From the NCBI GenBank assembly GCA_003024785.1, contig PUQB01000168.1, positions 1 to 64,000 of the forward strand: DNA of 64,000 nt, read 5' to 3'. Positions 24,178 to 34,432 of this stretch are shown here, one piece after another. The stretch is from Selaginella tamariscina. Taxonomy: Eukaryota; Streptophyta; Lycopodiopsida; Selaginellales; Selaginellaceae. Made by a program: the position numbers and the translations under genes. Under the pieces are notes generated by a model. It did not search any database, had not been told where the DNA came from, and worked only from the letters and a program-made list of their open reading frames with translations. Numbering within the stretch: position 1 is the stretch's first letter; each line of letters starts with the position of its first letter.

Positions 24178-24686
24178 TGTCAAGCCATGATCCAGGAACC
24201 AAGAAGAGAGCAGGATTCCAAGAACAAGGAGGCTTGACTCAGGAACAGGATAGAGAGTAGGACATGAACTAGAAACTCAGGAGCAAGACTGGAACCGGAT
24301 AGGATTCGGGAGAGACAGGAACAGATAGGATCCGGGAGCCAAACAAGAAGGCGTAGGACAGGATCCAGGAACAAGACAAGGAAAAACAAGAATAACTGAT
24401 TGTACAACAATTAGGTTGGAGCTTTTATGCTCACAACTCCAAGCTAATCTGGTCATGAGTCTAATCTAGTCATGAGCTAAGAATAGTGACCCTTATCCTC
24501 TAGGCATATCCTGTAGCATATCCTATAGGCATATCCTGTAAGAATATCCTGTAGGTATATCCTATAGAATATCCTGCAGGCATATCCTGTAGGTATATCT
24601 GTAACCCGTATCCTGTATCCTATATCCTGTATCCGAAATCCTACATCCTGTATCCTGTATCCAGAATCCTATATCGGGTTGTGACA
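24178..24686 (-). repeat. 3' LTR of a reverse-oriented chromovirus (element C)
   Basis: Reads TGTCAAGCCATG at 24178 and ends GGGTTGTGACA at 24686, so it has TG..CA ends in either orientation. On the minus strand it follows a purine-rich AGGGAGGAGGTGC, a typical polypurine tract, after the pol gene. It contains GATCCAGGAACAAGA-type repeats (24190-24400) and a short minisatellite of TATCCTGTAGGCA units (24500-24680). It abuts the gypsy RT sequence GTAGGAGTGCCAC precisely. Confidence 0.8.
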
Positions 24687-24689
24687 GCA

Positions 24690-25725
24690 CCTCCTCCCTA
24701 AGGACGAGTTCCACGAGTCTTGGGACCTGGTTTAGCAGGATAATGCCGATGGAAAGTAGCAACTTTGGAAGAAGCATGGAGTAAGTTGGATGCAGGTTCC
24801 CAAGTGCGATCAATAGGCAAATAACCTTTCCAATCCACCAAGTATTGAAGTTGGCAGCGATGAAGACAAGAATCAAGGATGGCTGCAACTTCGTACTCAG
24901 GTTCACCAGCAATGACCACAGGAGAGGGAGGAGAAGAAGCACGACTAGGAAGAGAAGAAGGATGATACGGCTCCAACAAGGAGGTGTGAAACACAGGATG
25001 AAGTTTCACCGTAGATGGTAAATCGAGTCAAAAAGCTACAGGATTAACCTTCGCCACAATCCTGTAAGGGCCCAATCGTTGAAAATTCAACTTAGAAGAA
25101 GGCCTATTGGTGCGAATATGTTGACGAAGAAGCCACATGAGATCACCAATCTTGTATGCAGGTGCCGGCTGACGGTGAGCATCAGCATGATGCTTGTATC
25201 GTTCTTGTGCCTGCTGAAAATGAACCCGGAGATCATCCTGTACATGACGAAGATGCTGGAGACGATCCTGTACTGCAGGAGCGGAAGAAGGAGAAGCAGG
25301 AGGAGCAAAGTCAAAACGTGGATGGTGACCTGTAAGAGCAAAGAAAGATGTCTGGCCTGTAGATGCGTGAACGGAGTTGTTGTAAGCAAACTCCGCCATT
25401 GGAAGAAGGTCCAACCAGTTGTCCTGTTAGTAACTGATGAAGCAACAAAGATACTGTTCCAAGGTCTGAATTGTGCGTTCTGACTGCTCATCATTTTGCG
25501 GATGATATCCTGAAGAAAGATCCGCTTTAACCTGTAGACTCCGAAGAAGCTCTCGCCAAAACTTGGACATGAATTGTGGACCTCGATCGAAAACAATGCT
25601 CTCAGAAAGACCATGATGTCGGAACACTTCACGGATCACCAACTCAGCAGTTGTCTGTCCTGTAGCCGTCTTGTTGCAGGGTAGGAAATGAGCCTGTTTG
25701 GTGAAACAGTCAACCACCATAAGAA
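24690..25725 (-). pseudogene. chromovirus integrase C-terminus and chromodomain, element C
   Basis: On the minus strand, the integrase core (VVDCFTKQAHF, REVFRHHGLSESIVFDRGPQ, SSGYHPQNDEQSERT) is followed by MAEFAYNNSVHAST and a GPY/F-type region (GPYRIVAKVNP). The chromodomain comes last (EYEVAAILDS, then LQYLVDWKGY, DRTWEP). Chromodomains at the integrase end define chromoviruses and direct insertion to marked heterochromatin. Frame breaks occur near 25430 and 25020. The element is truncated upstream at about 25725, where block alpha copy 2 begins, so gag, protease and RT are missing. Confidence 0.85.
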
Positions 25726-25739
25726 CTCATCGAATCCAC

Positions 25740-26069
25740 GAGAAGGAGGAAGATCTAGTTCTTTCTCCGGCAAGGGTTTCTTTATTTCTTTATTTTTCAC
25801 TCTTCAGATTTTCTTTTTTCTTCTTAGTGATCAGCTTAGGAGCGACATTAAATTGGGTGCGCTATTGTTTATAGGAAAGCACGGCGCCTTCAGTGTGTTT
25901 ACAAGTAAGTATTATAAACAAATTTAAATATATTTATAAAGATTCACTCTCTTACATTCTCTCTTAAATTTTAGAATTTAGGGATTTATGAATGCATTAG
26001 GATTATAATATATTCTGTTAGGGATTTATCCCATTTAAATATACTTCTAACTTAATATTCTCGGTTAGC
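25740..26069 (+). other. possible 5' exon and intron start of DUF7869-type gene copy 2
   Basis: A GC-balanced stretch at about 25740-25906 ends in ACAA|GTAAGTAT, an excellent splice donor. The next clear acceptor in the same direction is TTATTTATGTGCAG at 27145. If joined, the palindrome array would lie inside a roughly 1.2-kb intron. No coding frame in this stretch is convincing, so it may be untranslated leader. Confidence 0.35.
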
Positions 26070-27005
26070 CGGGACGGTGAGATTAATCCGGCCATTTTTT
26101 TTTGCCTCTTCGAAGAGGTGGCGGGATCTCTTTGATAGCTATGGCAGAATTAGTCCGGGCAATGCTTCTCCGCCTCTTAAAAAGAGCGGCGGGATTAATC
26201 CCGCGATAACTCTCTTAACTGATAAAAAGTTACTTGAATTTATTAAAAAGAGTTATCTATGGGATTAATCTCGCCAACCATTTTAGGAGGTAGAGAAGGG
26301 GTGGCGGGATTAATCTCGCCACCACTTCCCTATTTTAAATATTTGTGGGCAGGATTTATCCCGAGATCTTTTTGAAATCATAACTTTGGAGAGAGTTGTG
26401 GGTGGGATTAATCCCGCCTCCTATTCCCCATCGTCAGAGTTGTGGGCAGGATTAATCCCGCCCCCTCTTCCTCGTCGGAGGGATTTGCGGCGGGATTAAT
26501 CCTGCTGCCTCTCTTCGACGAGGAAGATTCGGCGGCGGGATTAATCCCACTGGTACTTCCTCGTCGGAAGGAGTCCACATCAGCATTAATCCCGCCGGTA
26601 CTTCCTCGTCGGAGGGAGTCCACGGCGGGATTAATCCCGCCGCCTCTTCGACGAGGAAGATCCGGGGGCGGGATTAATCCCGCTGCTTCCTCCGTCGGAG
26701 GGAGTCTGCAGCGAGATTAATCCCGCCGCCTCTCTTCGACGAGGAAGATTCGGTGGCGGGATTAATCCCGCCGATTCTTCCTCACGGGAGGGAATCGGCG
26801 GCGGGATTAATCCCGCCAAGCCTCTCCGATGGGGTAGAGTCGACAGCGGGATTAATCCCGTCGACTCTCTCCGAAGGGGTAGCTTCGTCGGCGGGATTAA
26901 TCCCACCGGCTCACTCCAAAGGGGTACAGTCGGCGGTGGGATTAATCCTGCCCATCATTCCTCGTCGGAGGGAGTCGTGGACGGGATTAATCCTGCCCAT
27001 CAGTT
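26070..27005. repeat. GC-rich palindrome array, block alpha copy 2
   Basis: Around 20 units of GGCGGGATTAATCCCGCC or variants, separated by CTTCCTCGTCGGAGGGAG-like spacers that are also dyads. The left edge (26070-26400) has degenerate, widely spaced units in AT-rich DNA; the right part is regular. Long open frames on both strands (GLIPP and INPA peptides) come from the repeat itself. The individual spacers correspond in order to those at 1-504, so the arrays were duplicated as blocks and then changed in unit number. Confidence 0.9.
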
Positions 27006-27145
27006 GTATTAATAAAGCATAAAATATTATCTCTATACATAATTATGTATTATTACACATGCATATTATTAAGCAACCGCAGTTCTGATTTCTTAAAAAT
27101 ATTGCATAAACAAATATCATAAATAATACAATTATTTATGTGCAG

Positions 27146-30075
27146 GACAATATATTTAATACTAGAGATAAAGTATGTCTTCTTCGGAACAACGAGATAG
27201 TTGGCACTGGAACTGTGAAAGTTCGAGATGATAATGCATCATGTCACAATATTGCCCAAGGATCTTGTGTGTACGTATGGGTGAACACCATTTTCAAGCA
27301 TGTTGAGGTTTCGGGAATGGAATTTAAGGAGGGTTCTCCTGTATTGTGGAATTTGGATGAAGTCAAGGCTGACACAGAATATACAGAGTCACAAACAAAC
27401 AGTAGCACGAGTTTTCTAGATGATGGCTTACCTGTTGTGATGGATGAGGTGATTCTCTTTCTTCATGAGATTGAGGTTGGGAGAGGCATCATTACAGTTA
27501 TAAATCCAATGGAAGCAGTGTCAGAAGAGAAACTAGGGTCCAACTTCGTGGGTGTAGTTGTGACAGAGGTTTCACCTAATGGCACATTGCATCCTGGATC
27601 TCTCGTGAGGTGGCAAACATTTGAATTAAGACGGCAAGATGGTTCAACATATTTTGGGTTGGATTTCAATAATAACAACCTGGAAGAACAATTCATATTT
27701 GAAGAGGTTCCTTGCATTGGTCCTATTGTAAGAAAAAGGCGATTCATGGGTTGCAGATTTTCCCCTACAAGTTTCAGCAAGAGGGTGAAGATGGATCTTA
27801 CATCTTCCAAAGTGTTACGAGCATTTCCACGATTGACTGTTGCAAGAAGAAGTGTTGTTAGATGGCAGACCGGAATGAAATTACCCAATGTAGACATGTC
27901 TTTTGCACGCTCACCCAAAAGCAAAGGCATGAGTTTGTATATGCTACACTAACTGGGTGTATTGATGGAATGGCCTCGGACATAGGTTATCAGAGTACAT
28001 CCATGATATTTAATAAGGTGGCCATCTGCTTCAAAGCTTGGTACAGTATATACGGGATCCCAAAGACCACGTTCTACCGTCAGAGGGATGAGTGGCTAGA
28101 TGAGCATGAACCTCAGTATATGGGAACACTCGCTTGGTCAAAACCCGCTCTCACATTATGGCAACCATAGAGATACTCAAGGCTTTTGTGGAAGCAAATG
28201 CAGACAGGATGCCTCACAAATGCCGAACCACAAATGCAGGGGTCAGGGAAAATCTCAAGGTTTTGCCTTTGATCTACACTCAATTGAAGCTGTGTGAACA
28301 TGTGAACAAGTGCCTCAGCTTAATGGGGTTGTAAGCAATCTACACTAGTACCTTTAACAACATATGGAATACTCATTTTAAGGATGTGGAGATTGCAAAA
28401 CACTCTAGCTTTTCCAAGTGTGACACTTGTACATCATTAAAGCTGCAGAGGCTTGTGCAAAAACCTTGGTGGAGATCACTACCATTCAAAAAAGATGGAG
28501 GTCCACATGATTGCACAACAAACTTGCGGTCTCAGTACTATGCACACCGCATGCTTTTTGTGTCACGCCCATTAGAGTACCTGTGCTTGATCCATGACAA
28601 GATGGATCATTCAAAGACCAGCATTTCAGAAACCTTGAAGCCCACTCATAGACACGTCCTATCAATGATCTCAAAGTGAAGAAACAACACCTTCAACCTT
28701 TACATATTGCTCTCATGAACACGTTTGCACTTGAGGCTACTTGGGAATATGAGAGGCATTGTCAGCAGCTTGCACAAAGATGGCCCTGTTGAGAGTTCAG
28801 GTTCAGTGGAGGGATCTAGCTCAAATAGTGTACATGTGTCCTCAACATCAAATAAGCTTCCTTGTCATTTGCTTTTACAGATGGATAATTGTGCATGTGA
28901 GAACAAAAATAGGTAAATCATTTTACTTAAGGGTTTCTCAAGCTCATACTTACTTTTATTTTCTAGATATGTGCTAGCTTACTTGTCCAATGCTTGTTGC
29001 CAAAGGTGTGTTTGAGACAATCACACTCAGTTTTCTTATGGTCACACTCATGAAGATATTGATGCGTTCTTCAGTAAGGTCTCTAACTCTACAAAAAGGA
29101 CAAATGCACTTACCTTACCGCATATGATGAATCTTTTTGAAAACTGCATCTCCAAAAAAAGTTGTGCTTTGCTTGGGACTAAGGTGCCAGACTTCAAAAA
29201 AATTCTCAAGGAATATATCAAAGAAGGGAGTGATTCTTTAATTGGTCACCTTGTGCCGCTACAATTCTTTTTCTCCATACGAAATGGTATACCTATTATG
29301 CAATACAAGTTACGGCCATCAGAGCAGGAGTGGTTACTAATGCTCTTCAAAAGTGGAGAGAATGGAAAGCCACTTCTCCCAGAAGGACAATCAGACCCTA
29401 TTCCATTGAGTGCCCAGCTCAAGAACAAGAGGTTATTATTGATGGCATCAAAAAATATGTGGCATGGGTTCAAAAATCGATGCCAAAGAATTCTGATAAG
29501 GCAACTGGTTACTCAGAACTATATAAGCATGTGATCGACTATTGAGAAATTGTTGTTCAAGAGTTAGAATGGCCTACTGTCACAAGTACAGAATTGCAAC
29601 ACCCTTTTTGGCTAAAACAAGGTGGCAAGAGGAGATTGAAATGACATCACTAAGCACAGATGACATAGAAGTTAGTAGTGATGTGAAAGTGCAAACCCCA
29701 CACTTTGTTGGACAAAGAAACCAAAAACCTAAAGCATACTTTGATTGCTGCCAGGATCTTCAAAAACTAATTATGGTTCTCATTACTCCAGATGCGTCAT
29801 ATAATCAGTTTATTTTGATGGGTAAATTATTGACACACCTGAAGTAATCACAAAAAATAATATTGTTAAGGTTGCATGGTTAAACCACAAAAAAGGTGAC
29901 ACGAGAAGGAGAGCAAAAGATATAATGGATGCCTAAAGAAAACATGGTCTTCAATCAAAAAGACCCAGCATGTTTTATAAATGTTAAATTCATTCGATAT
30001 GGGTGGATGTCAAGAAGCGTTGATAAAGTCACGATTAACAAAATTGCAAAGGAATGTATGTTTTTTAAAGCTTAA
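27146..30075 (+). pseudogene. DUF7869-type transposase-like gene, copy 2 (best preserved)
   Basis: After the acceptor at 27145 a 270-residue frame stays open to 27952: KVCLLRNNEIVGTGTVKV, VYVWVNTIFKHVEV and LWNLDEVKAD, then FVGVVVTEVSPNGTLHPGSLVRW. It has a Tnp1/En-Spm-like beta domain at about residues 10-80. A central part follows (GIPKTTFYRQRDEW at about 28050), then LLLQMDNCACENKN, a 60-bp GT-AG intron (about 28913-28969), YVLAYLS, the HTHEDID core (about 29045) and a C-terminal part ending at TAA 30073-30075. Frameshifts occur at about 27950, 28160, 28330 and 29530. The HED/MDN pattern suggests a DDE-type nuclease, but catalysis is inferred. It lies directly upstream of a GATA copy, as in block alpha copy 1. 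Confidence 0.7.
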
Positions 30076-31935
30076 AGCAATTAAAAATTATAAAATATCA
30101 TATATTTAATATTCATAATTATTATAAACTCTTTAATAATAATACCAAATTGTTTACTCAACTATATAAATTTAAAAAACAATATGGAAGATTGACTATA
30201 TTATTATAAGATTTTGTATATTATATATATTATTACTACTACAAATTTTTAATTAATAATGTTATATTTAAATATTAATATTTTAATAACAACATCAATA
30301 TTTATATAATGTACCTCTTATGCTCTTCCTTAATTGTTATATTAGGCAATATTTATATAATTTAATACTTTCTACTTTTATAATGTTATTAATTTTTGTT
30401 CAATGAATGTTATAATTTATTAAAGGGTCGAATACAAAATAGATTATTTTAAATAATATTCTATTTAATATTAGAAAATGCTAATTAAATAGTTAAAATT
30501 GCTAATTATTAGAAAATGGGACTATAGTCATACCCATTTTAGTTACCAACTTGCATGTATTACTGGTTGTGCTAGTTTAACAACTTATGTAATGTCAAAC
30601 ACTCTTACTAATTTACTAATGGACTTTAACCTTTTTTTCCCTTGTTAATGTTGATGTCACTAGTGTTTTCCTAAGTGTAATGTACTCCTAAAGTGTGTCC
30701 ATCTCATCATTGTCACCCTTTACACTCTGATGAGGTCATCAGAGTTTACAAAGTGACAATGATGAGATTATACTATGTGAACAATGATTTTGAATCATTA
30801 TCAAATTAGTATGTTTAACATTGCACAAGTTGCACACTATGTTCTATGTATACATCAATAAAGTGTCTTCTCATGTGGGTTTCTTATGGGTTTATGAACC
30901 TTCTAAACTATTCCAATATGTCACGTAAGTCAAAATATATTAAAATTTATTAACTTCATATATTGATATTAAAAATAATAATATCATAAGTGTTGTGATG
31001 AATTCTACTTATAAATCACCTAACATATTAAACTACATAATATACAAGAATATTAATACATAAAAGTTTATTTTTAAACCTATCAAAACATTATGTTACA
31101 TTCATGAGGTCAACTTAAGGACTTTATAGCTACTAAATCGGGAACTGAGTTTAGGTTTAACAAATCCAATAGGTTTAAAAACCCTAGATCCTAAGAAACA
31201 AGCTATTTATAATCAAATATATAATAATTAATTTTAATTAATCAATTCTATTGGAAATGATTAGAAATGTTTAATATTAGAACTTTAGAATTATATAATT
31301 AATTCTAGCTATAATTAGGCCATCTTAATAATTTCGGATCCACGTGCATAGCATAATACATCCACAACATCATGTTTAACATAATACAATACACACACAA
31401 TATATATACAATACATTAATGTTGCAAATCACCAAAGGTGTATGTGCCAAGACATGTTCATCCTCTTGCCGTGGTAAATGCAAAACTTTCCACTTCTTCA
31501 TTTTAGTGGCCAGGCCATGGCATAAATTCTTAGTGACTTTTGCTTACTTATGTGGGTGAGCACTTGGAAGTTTTACTGAATGATTCACCATGTTATCGGA
31601 TCCTATATAATGCAGACAATTGTTAAACTCTGAGCAATTAAATGATAAATAAGAATTCATCACTATGGCTTTGGACAACTTAAGTTAAAAAAAACATAAG
31701 ATATTTATAAATAATGAAGTATATATTTAATTGAATAGTTTAGATTTGATTGGCAATATATGTATTTCATGAACAAATTTTCACTTTAACTTTAATATAC
31801 ATAATAATGAATAACTATGTGTATAACTTCTAATTAAAAATTGATAGTAAATCATTTTAAATAGAAAATATGAAAATATGAACTTGAATTATTTATAAAG
31901 CCGTCGGAACCATTTTCCCACGCATGCCTAGCTAT
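30076..31935. repeat. intergenic AT-rich DNA with X and Y repeats, upstream of GATA copy 3
   Basis: Near-identical to 3724-5580. It includes the TGATGAGGTCATCA hairpin at about 30735, X (30850-31255) and Y (31260-31590). No coding signal. This is where blocks alpha and beta overlap. Confidence 0.75.
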
Positions 31936-31940
31936 CTAAG

Positions 31941-31950
31941 TATATATAAG
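31941..31950 (+). promoter_or_regulatory. TATA box, GATA copy 3
   Basis: TATATATAAG about 95 bases upstream of the ATG at 32042; same context and following ATTAGGG as in copies 1 and 2. Confidence 0.6.
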
Positions 31951-32041
31951 AGATATTAGGGTTCATAAGACCATTACACCTCTTTTCCGCGCTTGCCTAC
32001 ATCGTATAATTCTTGTAGTAAAGAAAGAAGATACATATACA

Positions 32042-34432
32042 ATGGACATGTTGGGGGACTTTGCCTTTGATATGGAGGAGCTCATGTCAAGAAACGATTC
32101 AATCTTCTTAGAGGAAGAAGAGACAATCTTCGCATTGGATATTGATAAGCTCTTGGTATGCTTTTAAATATATATACTTGGTACTAACTAAATCATTAAA
32201 ATATTTGTCAATACAGTAGCTATTAATGTAAGTTTAGAGAATATGTTAGTGCATCTAGTATTGTTATGGAAAGGGAAATTCTCTTGTATTTATACAAGGT
32301 GAAAAAAGTTTCATGTATCATGAAATAAAGGATTACATATATAGATTTCTATTTGGGATAGATATTTTCTAAATCCATTTACTACTTACATAGATGTGAA
32401 TGTAGATATGAGAGGGAGAGCTCTTTGTAATACTTGTATCTAGGGAAATTGAACTTTTTTTTCTTAATTTCAACTTTTATGGACAGGATCCCCAAGAAAT
32501 AACTCCAACAGCTTCACAAATGAATCCTGAAGGCACATATGCAAGTGATCCATCCACTACTGAGGTTGGAACATATCCATTTAAAGTATAAATTATATAT
32601 CTAAAGTATAAAAATACTTTCATTTAATATATAGCTGAGGTAAGAATCAGAGAATAATACAGCATCTCTTATAAAAATAATTTATTAAACAGGGACAAAA
32701 ATCTGTACAAAAAGCATTGAATGAGCACACAATGCAGGCGTCCACTTCAAAGGTAGAAAAACATTAATGTATATAATGTCAAAGCTTTAGTTTGAATTTA
32801 TATTTTTGTTCTTTAAATTTAAAAAGTCTTATAAATAATGTTTATTCATTTAGCAGGGACAAGGAGGTCTCTCAACTGCCATTGAGGAGAATGCATCCGT
32901 TTACAAGGTAGAAAATATTAACGAGGATATAAGAATATTATTAGTAGCAATGCACAATTAAATTTATGTATGAATACTTAAATCATTTATCTCTTAAATT
33001 TATCGAGTGGCTGAATATATTAACTCACCAAAGGCTTCCCATAATCACTAAGTTTAAGCTGTATAAATAATTATCAGCAATAATTAAAGAAAATTCATAA
33101 TTTTTCTGTAGGACAAGGAAAATAGTTAAGCATGACAACAGTGTCTTTATGGTGTTTAGCATGGTTAGCTAAAGAAACCTATATAAATTTGCATTTAATA
33201 ATCATACTTTAGCGTTACCCATGATATATAATTTTACCTCACTATATGATATAGAGAACATATTTGCATGTGTTGCTGCACATTCAAGAGTAATGCTTAA
33301 TAGACAATTGCATATTTCTATCCATAGGCAAAAGAAGTTCCAACACATCATATCGAGCAACCATCTCCTCAAATGGCCAATACCATGCAATTGTCCACTG
33401 CTAAGGTAAAAATTATAACATATTTAGTATTAAGAAAAAGATTTATATCATATAACACTGTTAATTTTTAATTTTTATGAACTTAATATACATTACTATT
33501 ATACAACATTAAATGGTTGTATTAACATGAACTATTATAAAAATCTAAGTATGTGATAATAGTTGTATATAAATAACTATCTTCTATGGACTCACATGCA
33601 TTGCCCTTAAATCATGCAGTCAGTGATAATTCTTTGAATTCTAAAATTATAATTATTAATTAGATCTACATGTTAATTATGCTTTTTGTCTTAAAGAATT
33701 ATATGTACAGTTTTTATATGTGAGGAAGGGTGCCCTTAACTTTCTTATAGAAATAAATATTAATAATTTAATTATAATATATCATATATTAAGTAGTTAA
33801 ATTATAACTAAATAATATAAAATAATTGTGTTAAAAGTTTCTAATAGTTAGATTTATGATATAATTAATTATTTTTTACTGATAATCATTTTGCATGATA
33901 TTTTAGATTGGAGAGGGTCGGAAATCTAGGGAAGAATACTTGAAGAGGTACCGGGAAAACGTGCAACAAGGATATATGGAAAACGAGTCATATGTGCACA
34001 CCGGAGAGACATTACAAATAGGTAAAATTCAGCTTTAGTCTTACTTTATTTATATTAAGACATTCTTGACTTCTTTGTTATTTTATTAGAATGAAGCGAA
34101 ACGAGCATGGACAATTTGTTAAAACCTATGAGGATCCTGAGCATCCACCACCACCACCACAGTACATTTTCCAAATTAATTATTGCTTACTTTTAAATAA
34201 TAATTATATTGATTATATTATTGGCTTGATTATATAATTGTTGTTTTGATGCAGATGTGCTTGTGGAGCTATTACTTCACCAAAATGGAGAAGCGGTCCA
34301 GATGGACCTAAAACAATCTGCAATAAATGTTATCTAATGCAGAAGCGGAAGGTAATTATTATATTGTTTCTAAAAATACATGTCTTACACACATACTATA
34401 TGAGTTTACAGAGGGAACACAATCCGCAATGA
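32042..34432 (+). pseudogene. CCT + GATA-type zinc-finger regulator, copy 3
   Basis: Exons by comparison: 32042-32155, 32487-32564, 32693-32752, 32857-32907 (51 nt, the only in-frame version, reading STAIEENASVYK), 33328-33405, 33907-34021, 34090-34161, and 34255 onward. Exon 2 lacks two codons relative to the others. The CCT exon carries the same one-base loss as copy 1 (CCGGGAAAACG against CCGGGCAAAACG in copy 2), which leads to a stop just before the finger. The finger exon is intact, but the terminal AAGCGA|AGG TAA of copy 1 is AAGCGGAAGGTAA here. The frame therefore runs on to TGA 34430-34432, or AAG|GTAATT acts as a donor to a lost further exon. The shared CCT lesion pairs this copy with copy 1. 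Confidence 0.8.

Noticed and set aside
25087..25632. 181-codon minus-strand ORF with Leu-rich segments
   Set aside because: It is another frame of the chromovirus integrase region, where the recognisable integrase motifs are read in a different frame.
26408..27022. Several open frames of 70-92 codons on both strands with GLIPP or INPA peptides
   Set aside because: They exist because the palindromic unit lacks stops in several frames; the peptide simply mirrors the DNA repeat.
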